Assembly (NCBI GenBank): GCA_947311845.1
Contig: CAMZMU010000048.1
Coordinates: forward strand, 28,358,406-28,422,405
Direction: 5' to 3'
DNA from: Poa pratensis
Lineage: Eukaryota; Streptophyta; Magnoliopsida; Poales; Poaceae
Length of the DNA: 64,000 nucleotides
Positions 22,939 to 33,792 of the stretch are shown here, piece after piece (the stretch's first letter is position 1; the number at the start of each line of letters is the position of its first letter). The notes below the pieces were generated by a model. The model searched no databases and was not told where the DNA came from. It saw only the letters and a list, made by a program, of their open reading frames with translations. Both the position numbers and the translations under genes were made by a program.

Positions 22939-23833
22939 AGAGTTAGATTCAAGAAATGGAGGGAGCAACAGACGGTTGTTTGATATACAGCAAAGGCCAC
23001 AAAAAGAAAGCAGACAACATAAGCTTACAGAGTTTGTACTTCTGTATCGGTATGACGGATCAGTATAAATCATCTGTCAACGATGGACTGGAAGTTGTGT
23101 GCAATTTGTGAAACTAATTTTGGGGTCCTTGTTGTTATTCATATTCCGAGTTCACGTGTGAAGTTCTTTTTGTAGAAATGGTACCTTTGTAAGTCATTTT
23201 GTTTTATAGGAGTGACTTTTTCGTCACAGTAAAGTAAAGGATGTGTGACCTTCATACAGCTTGTTTTATCTTATTTGCATACACTTCATGCAGCATGTTC
23301 ACCAAATTCTCAGACATTATATAGCAATGAAGAATGCAGTGACTTCTAACATAGATGTGATCCCAATGGTCCCATCGACAAGAATTACCAAATATTTATG
23401 TAATTATGAGCAGAAAACACAAAAATTTACCTGATCATTTACTGCCAAGTTTGATAAATCAAACATGTGTAGACCGGAGACAGAAACAAATTCCTCGTGA
23501 AAAATATGATGTCAACTTATAATATCTAAACGAAGCAAGAAACCTGGAAAAGGGAAATGACAATGTTTGTTGGGTGTTGGATAATACGAAATGCAAATTA
23601 CAAATTTATAGATGTTGTAAACTGCTGTACATAATGATGATAAGAAAAGGCAATTTCTGTATTTGTGCATACTGCAAACTACATGATCCCAGAAATGTAC
23701 AGTAATAAATGTTCTACCACTTGTAAACAACAACAGGCCAGTCTGGTTGGGCAGCAATTATTTCCACGCCAATTGTGATTGTGAGAAGAATCTCAGACAT
23801 TATTTACATTCCGCCCACTTCATCTTTGCCTAA
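22939..23833. other. KOR 3' UTR and spacer
   Basis: After the KOR stop the sequence is AT-rich with no recognisable gene. The first ~300 bases probably hold the 3' UTR. Nothing else could be supported up to the start of the PPR duplication at 23834. Confidence 0.5.
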
Positions 23834-24718
23834 GTACTGATTGGTGGCATTTGGGCTTCATTCTCATCACCATCCAGTGTTTCTTTTCCTGGTATCATCG
23901 TGTACTCTCAGGGGCTTCCAGCAAAGGCTCTTAACCAGGACACTCTCAGTCACAATCTTCAACAGCTTACACGTCCATTGGCAGGAATACACTCTCATGT
24001 GTTAAATTTGCAGAAGCTCAACGTTGGTCCTAGATAATCCTGTCACCGGTGGAATTATGGGCTTCATCCAGATGACATGCTGAAATATTTCCTTGATGTC
24101 ATCATCAATGGAGTGACACAGGTCGGCTGCAAGGCCTCCTCACCGGCCTCCCCAATTGCATCCTTCACAAGCTTGTAGGTGCGTTCCCTGGGAAGATGCC
24201 CACTTTCCGTCATCTCGATCATGAACCACGTTGCATCCCCAACCCGCCCACTCTCATATTGTGAGTGGATAAGAGGGCATATGTGCTTGATGTCGCCACC
24301 CTGTGCTGTGCCCCCTCGGTACCATCTCCCTCGTACTCTTAACAGCCTTGTCAACCTCATTCACAGCACTATAACACCTTACAAACAAGTTCTATGTAAC
24401 CCGGTTTGAGTGCAGAACCCTTGATCACCAATTCATCAAACACCTTTGTGCGCGCACTCCATCCGGTACGTCTTGCACAGCCCATTGATCAAACAGTTGA
24501 AGATCACAACATCTGGATCAAGCCCCTTCTCCCCCATCCTCCAGAACAGCCTCCCGACCTCATAGATCCTTCTCCTGGCGGCTTTCTGGCACCCAGTCCC
24601 CACGCCGATCCGACAGTACCAGGAAATGAGCACCATGTAGACATAGGGGTCAGTCTTGCAGAGTTCGCGGAGGCGCTTTATCTGTCGAGCAGGAACCTGC
24701 CTCAGAAAAATCCTGTGA
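23834..24718 (-). pseudogene. 5'-truncated tandem copy of the PPR gene
   Basis: This segment aligns over its full length with 24719-25640: both start GTACTGATTGGTGG and share the 3' flank, stop region and about three PPR motifs. Recognisable on the minus strand are KTDPYVYMVLIS, KAARRRIYEVGRLF and FNCLINGLCKTYR, followed by frameshifts and stops. It lacks the first half of the gene; its junction at about 24680-24718 lies at the GAGCAGGAACCTG position of the parent. No function is expected. Confidence 0.88.
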
Positions 24719-24934
24719 GTACTGATTGGTGGAGTTTGGGGCTTCACTCTCATCAGCAACCACTGCTTTTTCACCTGATATCATCATGTAGTCTCAGGGA
24801 TCAGGGCAAGGCTCATTCAGCAAAGCTTCAACCCAGGGCACTGTCAGTCAGTCTTCAACAGCTTACACATGCATTAGCACGCCCTAGACATTTCAATCAT
24901 AAACCTTCTGCGTGCCGGATCAACCTCTCATGGG

Positions 24935-26194
24935 TCAAGTTTGCACAAGCTCAATGTTGGTCCTAGCTAATCTTGTCACTGGTCGCATTATGGGCTTCAT
25001 CCGCATGACATGCTGAAATCTTTCCTTGATACCTTCATCAATGGAAAGGCACAGGTCTGCCGGCAAGGCCTCCTCACCGGCCTCCTCAATCGCATCCTTC
25101 ACAAGCTTGTAGGTGTGTTCCCTGGGAAGGTGCCCACTTTCCGCCATCTCGATCATGAACTGTCTTGCATCCCCAACTCGCCCACTCTCGTACAGTGAAT
25201 GGATAAGAGGCGTATATGTGCTTGATGTCGCCACTCCATGCCCCTTAGCCACCATCTCCCTCATCCACTTAACAGCCTTGTCAACCTCATTCACCGCACT
25301 ATAATACCTCACAAATGAGTTATATGTAACCCGGTTCGGTGTGCACCCCTTGCTCACCATTTCATCAAACACCTGGTGTGCGCGTTCCACCCGGTACGTC
25401 TTGCACAGGCCATTGATCAAACAGTTGTAGGTCACGATGTCTGGCACAATCCCCTTCTCCCCCATCCTCCGGAACAGCCTCCCGGCCTCATATATCCTTC
25501 TCCTGGCGGCTTTCCGGCACCCCGTCTTCACGCCGATCCGACAGTACCCGGAAATGAGCACCGTGTACGTGTAGGGGTCAGGCTTACAGCGCGCGCCAGG
25601 CCGCTCCATCTGGTCGAGCAGGAACCTGGCCTCCTGGAACCGGCCGTTCCGGCACAGCGCGGCGAGCAATGTGTTGTGGCACTGCGCGTCCGGGGAGCAC
25701 CGGGGCTGGCGCGCGCGGTGGAAGGCGGCGAGCGCCTGGCGGTGGAGGCCCTCCTCGCCGAGCACGCGGATGACATCGGTGAGCGCGGCGGTGGAGACGA
25801 GAGGAGAGTGGGCGCGTAGGAGGCCGAAGAGCGTGGGGAGCGCGTGGGCGCGGGCGAGGGAGAGCGCGGCGGCGCGGAGTGGGGCCTCGGTGAGCGGGTT
25901 GGCGTCGGAGTGGGACCAGTTGAGGAAGGCGAGGGTGAGCGCGGCGACGACGCGCCGGTGGTATGAGGAGGATGGGGAGGGGAATGGCCGCTGCGGGCAG
26001 AGACGGCCCGCGGAGCGCGGGAGGAGGAGGCGTGGGATGGCGGCGAGCGAGGCGGCGATGGAGGAAGGGCAGAAGCCACGGAAGGTGGCGCACGGGCGGA
26101 GGGTGTCGTCGAAGCGGCGGCGCTGGAGGAGCGCAACCAGGAGCTGTGGCACGAGGCGGGACGGCGACGGGGACGGGGAAGAGGAGGAGGACAT
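24935..26194 (-). CDS. P-type pentatricopeptide repeat (PPR) protein
   Basis: One uninterrupted exon of 419 codons. I chose the ATG at 26194 (MSSSSSPSPSPSRLV) because a Ser/Pro/Arg-rich organelle-targeting stretch follows it; an upstream in-frame ATG at 26242 adds 16 residues. The first ~150 residues are Ala/Leu/Arg-rich with weak helices. From about residue 160, tandem 35-residue PPR motifs are clear: PDAQCHNTLLAALCRNGR, KPDPYTYTVLISGYCRIG, VPDIVTYNCLINGLCKTY, TPNRVTYNSFVRYYSAVN and ATSSTYTPLIHSLYESGR. There are no E, DYW or SMR domains, so it is a P-class protein; such proteins bind organelle RNA and help its stability, splicing or translation. The C-terminus after the last motif is short. 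A decayed copy of the 3' half lies immediately downstream. Confidence 0.9.
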   Translation of the reverse strand: MSSSSSPSPSPSRLVPQLLVALLQRRRFDDTLRPCATFRGFCPSSIAASLAAIPRLLLPRSAGRLCPQRPFPSPSSSYHRRVVAALTLAFLNWSHSDANPLTEAPLRAAALSLARAHALPTLFGLLRAHSPLVSTAALTDVIRVLGEEGLHRQALAAFHRARQPRCSPDAQCHNTLLAALCRNGRFQEARFLLDQMERPGARCKPDPYTYTVLISGYCRIGVKTGCRKAARRRIYEAGRLFRRMGEKGIVPDIVTYNCLINGLCKTYRVERAHQVFDEMVSKGCTPNRVTYNSFVRYYSAVNEVDKAVKWMREMVAKGHGVATSSTYTPLIHSLYESGRVGDARQFMIEMAESGHLPREHTYKLVKDAIEEAGEEALPADLCLSIDEGIKERFQHVMRMKPIMRPVTRLARTNIELVQT

Positions 26195-26405
26195 CGATTG
26201 CGGTTTTGGAGTTTGGAGTATTTTTGTTTTTTTCAGGGTCACTCGACAATGCGGCAGCGGTTTGACTTACCGGCCTGGGAAAATAGTGCTGTGGGCTTTC
26301 CCTCTTTTCTGCTGTTCTTGCAGAAATGGGCCTTGCTTTTGTTTTGTTTCTGGATTTTTCTGTGAAATCTGTGAGCGATAAGTCTTTTTGGATGGATGCA
26401 GATTT

Positions 26406-26787
26406 GCACCTCCCGAGCACCAGTGCACCTGTTATTTTAAAATTTTGAAAATTTTAAATTTATGTTTCAAAAAAATTCGAAAAAAATCCCTATGATACAT
26501 ATGCATGTTTCCTACGTGCATGCCAATTTTCGGTGCAAAAAAGTCGTATTCCGAGCTGTATAAAAATAACGAAATTATGGTCAGTAAAAAGTGAAAAAGT
26601 GTGTTGAATCTGTCAGAAGTTTCGCTTTTTTTCCAGCACAAAATATAATGAATTTTTTTCTGAAATTTCTGGCGTACTTGCGTAACATGTATATGTATTT
26701 GTGTAAAAAAATTTCAGAAGTTTTGGAAGCAAAAAGTATGATTTTCAAAAATTTCAAATAACGGGAGCACTGGTGCTCGGGAGCTAC
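26406..26787. mobile_element. Mutator-type MITE (382 bp) with 9-bp target duplication
   Basis: Inverted termini GCACCTCCCGAGCACCAGTG (left) and the complement of GCACTGGTGCTCGGGAGC (right) continue into AT-rich arms. The flanks are TGCAGATTT (26397-26405) and TGCGGATTT (26788-26796), one mismatch in nine, the duplication length typical of Mutator-like elements. The ORF at 26432-26641 is a by-product. Confidence 0.8.
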
Positions 26788-26796
26788 TGCGGATTT

Positions 26797-27756
26797 CCGT
26801 TTTTGGCTTCCCTATAGAAAAAGTCTTTTTGGATCCTGAGATCAAGTACTCCCACTTTTTAAAAACAAAAATCATAGTTATAAGTTAAAAAAAAACTCGA
26901 TGTAGTCAATTACGTATCCTACAAACATGCAAAATCACAATGCAAACTTCTTTGAATTCAGGGCTCAAAAAAATGAAAAACGTATGGATCTAGCGCATAG
27001 TTTCAAAACCCCAAAGTTTATCAATTTTGTCATTTTTCTGTAACCCAGAATTTTTTGAAAAAAAAGTAGCAATTGTCGTTTTGCATGGTTGTAGGATACA
27101 TCATTGACCGCATCCAAAAATAAAGATTATTTTAGACCTTGTAAATTTGATTTTTGAAAATTTTAAGCAATGAATCTCGGGAGTCAGAAAACTCCACTCG
27201 AGAGATATGTACTAATTTGTACCTGAAAGTTAATCCTATGCTCCCTCGGTTTTTATTTACCTTGCGTTCAGAGTTTTTTAAAGTTAACTTATTTTAAAAT
27301 TACTATTTTCCTATACATTTGGTCAAAAATTACAAAATTTGATTTTGACTAAACTCAGAACGCGAGATAATTATGAACGAAGTTAGTATTTGAAATGTGG
27401 TCGGAGTTTGGAAGATGAACGTTCCTCGCAGGAGCCGGGTAAGAGAAGCTCAAGCCTTCCCTAAAAAAACAGGAAGCTAAAGCCTTGAACATGTGAAGGG
27501 TTGTTCTTTTTCTTTCTTTCCTTAATCAGATGTTTGGATGTGAAATTTCTACGATTAAATTATGTGGGAAGTCTGTGCACTAATATGTTGTTGAAAGTTG
27601 ATCCCTATTAAAAGTGTGATTGAAGCTTGAAAGATGAATGTTGGTCGGTAAGAGAAGTTGATGCCTTCAACGGGTGGTTAAGGTTTTGTTACCTTTTCTC
27701 CATTCCTTAATCAGCTGTCTCTCGGTGACTTGCATGTACTGTGTGTACCAGACTAG
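26797..27756. other. AT-rich repeat-derived spacer
   Basis: No gene seen. Around 27240-27380 a sequence resembling a worn Stowaway-type MITE occurs (CTCCCTCGGTTTTTATTTAC with a matching GTTCAGAGTTT / AACTCAGAAC inverted pair), but the right end is too decayed to define. Confidence 0.4.
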
Positions 27757-28037
27757 TCTATACTACTATTAAACAAGCAAACATTTTCTTTCTAAATACA
27801 CCCAACAAATGTACACAGGCATACCAACACCACCGGATCAGCCCCACCTGGTTAAATCGAACCGCTAAGACCAATCTAAACCTATTCCCGTGTGCATCTA
27901 TACTACTATTAAACAAGCGAACATTTTCTTTCCTAAATACACCCCAACAAATGTACACAGGCAGACCAACACCACCGGATCAGCCCCACCTGGTTAAATC
28001 GAACCGCTAAGACCAATCTAAATCTATTCCCGTGTGC
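27757..28037. repeat. Tandem ~139 bp duplication starting TCTATACTACTATTAAA
   Basis: Two copies (27757-27895 and 27896-28037) begin with TCTATACTACTATTAAACAA and share the ACACCACCGGATCAGCCCCA and CCGTGTGCA phrases with few differences. The TC start and the TATACTA..ATTAAA phrase resemble the 5' ends of grass Helitrons, but no 3' hairpin/CTRR end was found, so the class is unproven. Confidence 0.75.
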
Positions 28038-28140
28038 ACTTAGCAAATACAAAGAGCGGACGAAAACTCTGCCGGCAGGAAAACTCACCGCCCGCGTCCG
28101 TAACTCCTCAGCGCAAATAGTTCTCGGCTCAACAAAACGC

Positions 28141-28381
28141 GGCGGCGTCCGCGCTGGTGCGGGTGGCCGGGGGGTTTCGGAACGCATACCGGCGCCAGCT
28201 GCTGGCGCTGTCCCGCCGGATTCGCCTCGTCGGACCCTTCGCGGAGGAGTTCCGCGAGCGCCGGCGTGCCCCGCGCGGGTGGACGAGGAGGAGGAGCGGG
28301 CGCTGGCGTCGCTCGCCGGCGCGCTGGAGAAGGCGCTCGAGCTGCTCCGGCTCGGCCGCGACGGGAGCAGGATCTCCTTGG
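28141..28381 (+). pseudogene. Fragment of a U-box E3 ligase (PUB/ARM) gene, N-terminal UND region
   Basis: The frame from about 28141 reads [20 protein letters not shown], then [15 protein letters not shown]. After a frame break near 28275 it continues [20 protein letters not shown] and [14 protein letters not shown] up to a perfect splice donor (GTACGT at 28381). This matches the helical U-box N-terminal domain of plant PUB-ARM proteins. There is no start codon, no following exon with U-box or ARM repeats, and the flanks are repeats. This is a stranded gene piece, possibly captured by the Helitron-like unit just upstream. Confidence 0.6.
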
Positions 28382-30700
28382 TACGTGCTTAATTACCTAC
28401 CTACCTGCGCGGCGGTCGGCAGCGATTCTTTATTTCGTCTGATTGCTCGTCCTTGGCTGCCTCCGTGGACGAATTGGATGTGTGATTCGCTACTATTATT
28501 GATACTTAGAGAGATGGAAAAGTGCTTCTCTAGACAGTACTACTTTGCACCAACCAATTAATTTTAGTATCCGTCCTATGATAAGAAAAATCAGGGGCAT
28601 TCGTTTAGATTCTTGCATCAATATAGTTTGCATATATGTGACATTGGCTTGACTCCAACGAATAGTATGATCTGCCTAAAAAACGAGTAGTATGACATAG
28701 AGCGGATAAGGTTTGTTCCTACTTCCTAGCCCGAGTATTTTGTCTGATTGCTCGTCCTTGGCTGCCTCCGTTCCATTTTAATTCACTCACATATATCTAG
28801 ATATGGATGTACCTTAATTAAAATGGAACGGAGGGAGTATATAGTTTTGGTCCTATTTTTCGATTTTCATTTCAAAATAGGATGGTCGAGATAGAACTCA
28901 TAGGAGGTGAGATTGAATTCCTGCACTATAGGCGTGGCGATTCTATATTTCGTAATTCGTGGGAGCTTGGATTGGGTGTTCGTTATGAAAAAAAAAGCAG
29001 GCTGAATGTTGAACGAGTAAAGTGCAGGCAGAAAATAGTTCGTGGGTGCTCGGTAATTTTGCACAAGTTCGTTGCTAATTTATCTCACTTCATCCATGAT
29101 GGTACTACAAAAATAATTAACCTTTTGTCTCCAAAATTATTTTATTTTAGGGGAAACATAGTTTGTGGGTGCCCCTGTCATGCTCTTATTATACTGCTAC
29201 GTTCGAAAGGTAACAAAAGGTACATCTGCGAGCATATGGGTCGAGACAATCAATCTCTCGGCATCATTTGGGGAACGGGCGCATTGGTCGTCTCATGAAC
29301 ACATTGGCAGCTATACCAAGGACTTGGTGAAACAACTCTGAGAAAACAATGTGAAACTAGAGAAGGTGTACAATATTATATGGATTCTTTTTTTTTTTGA
29401 AATATGGATCTTGTATTATTATGAAGAGGACTTGAAAACTTTGTGTTGCACGATTAGCCGCGAGCAGGGGGTGATGATGTTAGGAAAACAACACCTGTTT
29501 GATGTAAAATGGGAGCGACATATCCTGAGTTCACATGTAGCGTTCAAGTGGATTAAGTACATAGCGGGCCATTTAAGCCCCCTCCACACATGGAAGGACC
29601 GATCAGTGTGTGTTACGAAAGATCGGTTACCGTGTAATGTAAAAACCGTCTGGATTTGGTCCATGTGCGAAGTCTAGCAAATTGCATTAGTAGAGCCTTC
29701 ACAATCAAACCAGAAGTCGATGACATTGCGCCCATGGCCATTGCCATGGAGGCCGAGGTCATAGGAGTTGAGAAAGATGAATACATGGACGACCGCATAG
29801 GGCAAATCACGTTGCACAATTGACCTCGGAAGGGTTGTGGGTTGAGGAAATGGAGGACGATGTCGTAGTAGGCATCGACATGAACTGGAAACTTCAATTT
29901 GTTGCCTCTCCCTCACGGAGGAGAGCACGCAGACAACATCCGCGTTCTCTAGAGCTGTGCACGCAGACTCACCCCCTTATACGCCAAGACTCTAACTACC
30001 GCTACGCCGACGAGGAACACGGTAGTAGCCGCCGCCATGAATAGACACATGGAGCCGCCGATCATCCGTGGCGGCGCCGCGGTGCTAGTGTTGGGCGGCA
30101 CAAGGCAGGAGGAAGGTGACGACTTTTTTATGAGTTTTGAGCTTTTTGTTTGATATTTAGATTTTCTAATTGGACTGACATGTGGGACCCAGTCCACCTC
30201 AGGAACTTGCTCATGTTTCAGCCCTCACAAGTGGGTCCCGTTTATCAGTTCTCATGTCAATTCACGTTCTAGCTACGTTTAGTGTTTCTAGTTTAAAAAT
30301 AGAAATATATGGTGGATTTCTGACCTAAAAATCAAAAGTGGTATTATTTGCTAAATTTGGCACAAAATAGTGGTTTTATACTATTGTTAACTCGGGTAAA
30401 GTACTCATCGCTTTCAAGGCTTCAAAAAACAACACAACAAGGATCCACGAGCGTGGAGTTCTCGCCGCCCCGATTTCTTTTCTCCGACTTCGCTTTACTG
30501 GCGGCAGTGCCAAAGTCCTGGGACCATATCAAACAACGCCCACGGTGCATCCCAAGAAGCCACACCTTGGAACATCGGAAAGTTACAGCATCTAACGACG
30601 CCATACACTTGTATTGTGTGTAAATTAAATTCTCTCCTCAATTTCGTCTACACACGTCATAACCAATTCCTCTTTGTCGTCTGCAGTTCGAAGTTTCCTT
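28382..30700. other. Intergenic with small repeats
   Basis: A 30 bp exact direct repeat (GTCTGATTGCTCGTCCTTGG onward) occurs at 28437-28466 and 28742-28771. The rest up to the GPAT promoter shows no supported gene. A short inverted GTGGGACCCA / TGGGTCCC pair at about 30180-30238 suggests a worn fold-back element. Confidence 0.45.
28762..28837. mobile_element. Very short Stowaway-type MITE (~76 bp)
   Basis: CCTCCGTTCCATTTTAATT pairs with AATTAAAATGGAACGGAGGG, leaving a loop of about 35 bases. A TA follows the right end (28838-28839) but not the left, where the element joins the 30 bp direct repeat. Confidence 0.7.
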
Positions 30701-30711
30701 GGTCGCCCGTG

Positions 30712-30719
30712 TATATAAA
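30712..30719 (+). promoter_or_regulatory. TATA box of the GPAT gene
   Basis: TATATAAA lies 108 bases before the GPAT ATG at 30827, giving a leader of about 80 bases. The surrounding sequence is otherwise GC-rich. Confidence 0.65.
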
Positions 30720-30826
30720 CAGCCGCGGCAAAAGTGGAAACCTCTCAGACAAGAGTCCACAGCTCTCAGACGGGGATCGACGAAGCACATCAAAGCCTTG
30801 AGTTGCTTAGCCCCGAGCTTAGGTTC

Positions 30827-32350
30827 ATGGGAGACACCACGACAATGGCCACGTCGCCGTTCCCGACGGTGGACAAGTGCTCTTCGGTGGACCGGAGCGG
30901 CGACACGGTGGTGGCCGACCTCGACGGCACGCTCCTCTGCGGCCGTAGCTCGTTCCCGTACTTCGCGCACATGGCGTTCGAGACCGGCGGCGTGCTCAGG
31001 CTAGTTCTGCTCATCCTGCTGGCGCCGCTCGCGGGCTCCTCTACTACTTCGTGTCCGAGTCGGCCGGCATCCAGGTGCTCATCTTCGCGTCCACGGCCGG
31101 CGTCAAGGTCGCCGACGTCGAGGGGGTGGCGCGCGCCGTGCTGCCCAAGTTCTACTGCTCCGACCTCCACCCGGAGTCGTGGCGCGTGTTCTCGTCGTGC
31201 GGCCGCCGGTTCGTGCTCACCGCCAACCCGAGGATCATGGTGGAGGCGTTCCTCAAGGAGTACATCGGCGCTGACGCGGTGCTCGGCACGGAGCTCCTGG
31301 TCTGGGGCGGCAGGGCCACCGGGCTCGTCCGCTCCCCTGGCGTGCTCGTCGGCGAGAACAAGGCGGACGCGCTACGGAAGGCGTTCGGCGACGCCACGCC
31401 GAGATCGGCCTCGGTGACAGGAAGACTGACTACCCGTTCATGCGGCTGTGCAAGGAGGGGTACGTGGTGCCCCCGACGCCGAAGCTCAAGCCCGTGCCGC
31501 GGGAGGACCTGCCCAAGCCGGTGATCTTCCACGACGGCCGCATCGTCCAGAAGCCGTCGCCCGCTCGCGCTGCTCACCGTGCTCTGGATCCCTATCGGGT
31601 TCCTGCTCTCCTGCCTCCGCATCGCCGCGGGCTCGCTCCTGCCGATGCGCATGGTGTACCACGCATTCAGCGCGCTCGGCGTGCGTGTCACCGTTAAGGG
31701 CAACCCGCCACCGCCGGCCAGCCGTGAGACTGGCCAGACCGGCGTGCTCTTCATCTGCTCACACCGCACCCTCCTCGACCCCATTTTCCTTTCCACCGCC
31801 CTCGGCCGGCCAATCACAGCCGTCACCTACTCGGTGTCGCGGCTGTCGGAGATGCTGTCGCCCATCCGCACAGTGCGGCTGACGCGTGACCGCGCGGCGG
31901 ACGCGGCCATGATCCGGCGGCTGCTCCAGGAGGGCGACCTGGTGATCTGCCCCGAGGGCACGACATGCCGGGAGCCAATCCTGCTGCGGTTCTCAGCGCT
32001 ATTCGCGGAGCTGACGGACGAGATCGTGCCAGTGGCAATGGAGAACCAGATGAGCATGTTCCACGGCACGACGGCGCGCGGCTGGAAGGGGCTCGACCCC
32101 TTCTACTTCTTCATGAACCCGAGCCCGGGTACGTCGTCACCTTCCTCAACAAGCTCCCGCACGAGCTCACCTGCAAGGGCGGCAAGACAGCCACGAGGTG
32201 GCCAACTACATCCAGAGACTCATCGCATCCACGCTCTCCTACGAGTGCACCAGCTTCACCAGGAAGGACAAGTACAAGGCGCTCGCTGGGAACGACGGCT
32301 CCGTCGTGTCCAAGCCCAACATCGACAAGAAGAAGTTCATGGGTTCCTGA
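30827..32350 (+). CDS. Glycerol-3-phosphate sn-2-acyltransferase (GPAT4/6/8-like), five frame breaks
   Basis: From ATG 30827 ([11 protein letters not shown]) the protein has an N-terminal HAD-like phosphatase domain ([19 protein letters not shown]; later [10 protein letters not shown]), a hydrophobic segment ([20 protein letters not shown]), and a PlsC acyltransferase domain with HRTLLDP (the HX4D site), [12 protein letters not shown] and VPVAM. The tail [20 protein letters not shown] is typical of land-plant GPATs that make 2-monoacylglycerols for cutin or, in the RAM2 branch, for mycorrhizal lipid supply. Each phosphatase aspartate of the DLDGT motif is present, as in the GPAT4/6/8 group. 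The frame is broken at about 31034-31038 (-1), 31399-31401 (-1), 31560-31566 (-2), 32125-32130 (-1) and 32186-32190 (-1). Restoring these counts gives 1530 bases, a normal length. No intron is seen. It is either a pseudogene or a gene damaged by assembly indels. Confidence 0.9.
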
Positions 32351-33290
32351 AGTCTAATTAATGACAGATCACTCACCAATGAAAAGACATACTCCATAGC
32401 CAGGAGACAAACTCTACATATGCCTCCTGATTCCATTACTGTTCTGATATTCTGATGTGTGCTGCTACTGTACTATTTTGTTCAAATCTTGTATTTCTCA
32501 GCTCTACAATAACATGTTTGGGAAAATCACCTCATCCTGTATACAACTTAACGATGAAAAGGAAGATTTCCATATCAAGAAATTAGCTTGGAACTTGGAA
32601 GAATGAAAGGAAGGACAATTAATGGAATGTCAAAAAAAACAAAGCCGTAGTCCCAGATGGCTTTAATGCAGAGTTTTGTCGAAAAACTGAGATCTGGTTA
32701 AAATGACTTGTCAACTGGTTGGAAGATTTTGACGAGAACAAACTTGATATTGCAATGTGGTGTTATTTCTCTCATTCTAGTAAAAGGAAAGGATGCTGAC
32801 AAGACCCGGAAATACATGACTCAAAAGAGGCAATAGCATGGGTCATACAAATACTTGTCTAGCATGTGCAAATTCATACAACAAGTTGAAAATTGGGGTG
32901 GGTGGGTACAACAACTTGTCCTATGGGTGTAAAACTGGTACAATTCATGACAAGGTCACTCGTGGGAGGAACGGCAGTCAATGAGTCAAGCATGGCTTCC
33001 ATGGCGCCGTCGTCGATGCCGTAGCAAGCTATGTACATGCGGATATTTGTATGACCATTGCTATTATCTCTAAAAAAAGTGGTTAACACGATCATTCAGG
33101 TTGATGGGTGTGTAGTAAAAGTTTCTCAAACAATATTCATTGACGGGAGGTATATATTGGAAGGGGTACTAAATGAGGTGCAATATATACCTCCCTTTAA
33201 TGATTGGGTAATGAAAAATTATTCCCCGCAAAAACAAAAAACAGGGTAATGAAAATATATTACTACGGGGAATATGGATTATATTAGAGT
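32351..33290. other. GPAT 3' UTR and spacer
   Basis: The first few hundred bases probably form the GPAT 3' UTR. Nothing else is recognised before the LINE remnant. Confidence 0.5.
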
Positions 33291-33601
33291 CAATGGGAAA
33301 GTGATATCTTAATTAAATGCCCATCCGGGTTTGAGACTAGGGACCCACTTGCTTATATTCTTTTTGATATAGTTGGTTGTTTCATCCGTTCTTATAGAGA
33401 CAACACACAAAATTAAGGTCTACTTACAAGCTTGTGTTGACATTTTGCTGACAATGATATAGCCATATTACAATACGTAGATGTTGCTATACTCTTGTTG
33501 CGGGATGATTTGCATTAGGCCAAAAACCTAAAAAAATATCTAGCTTTTTGAACTGGTGACTAGCCTAAAATTAACTTTTAGAAAAGTGAAAGTTATTTCT
33601 T

Positions 33602-33622
33602 GGGGGGGGGGGGGGGGGGGGG
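33602..33622 (+). repeat. Homopolymer of 21 G
   Basis: An uninterrupted run of 21 guanines on the plus strand within the LINE remnant. Such a run can form G-quadruplexes and is hard to sequence, so the length is uncertain. Confidence 0.9.
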
Positions 33623-33792
33623 TAGGAAACAAAATTTTGAAGAAATGTTCGCATGCAAAAGTGGGTTGGTGCCTATGAAATATTTAATAATACGCATTCA
33701 TGAGAAAAGAATTAGGAATAGTGAGTGAAAAACCATTTGAGAATAAAATGGAAAGCACATGTAAAAAAAGAGAGAATAAAATGGAAAGTAAA

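Noticed and set aside
25528..26420. Large ORFs overlapping the PPR gene 5' half on both strands
   Set aside because: GC-rich third-position bias of the PPR gene opens other frames; translations are repetitive Arg/Ala/Pro.
29676..29900. Possible coding exon around an ATGGCCATTGCCATGGAGGC stretch
   Set aside because: No recognisable domain, stops nearby in the same frame, and no splice-consistent neighbours.
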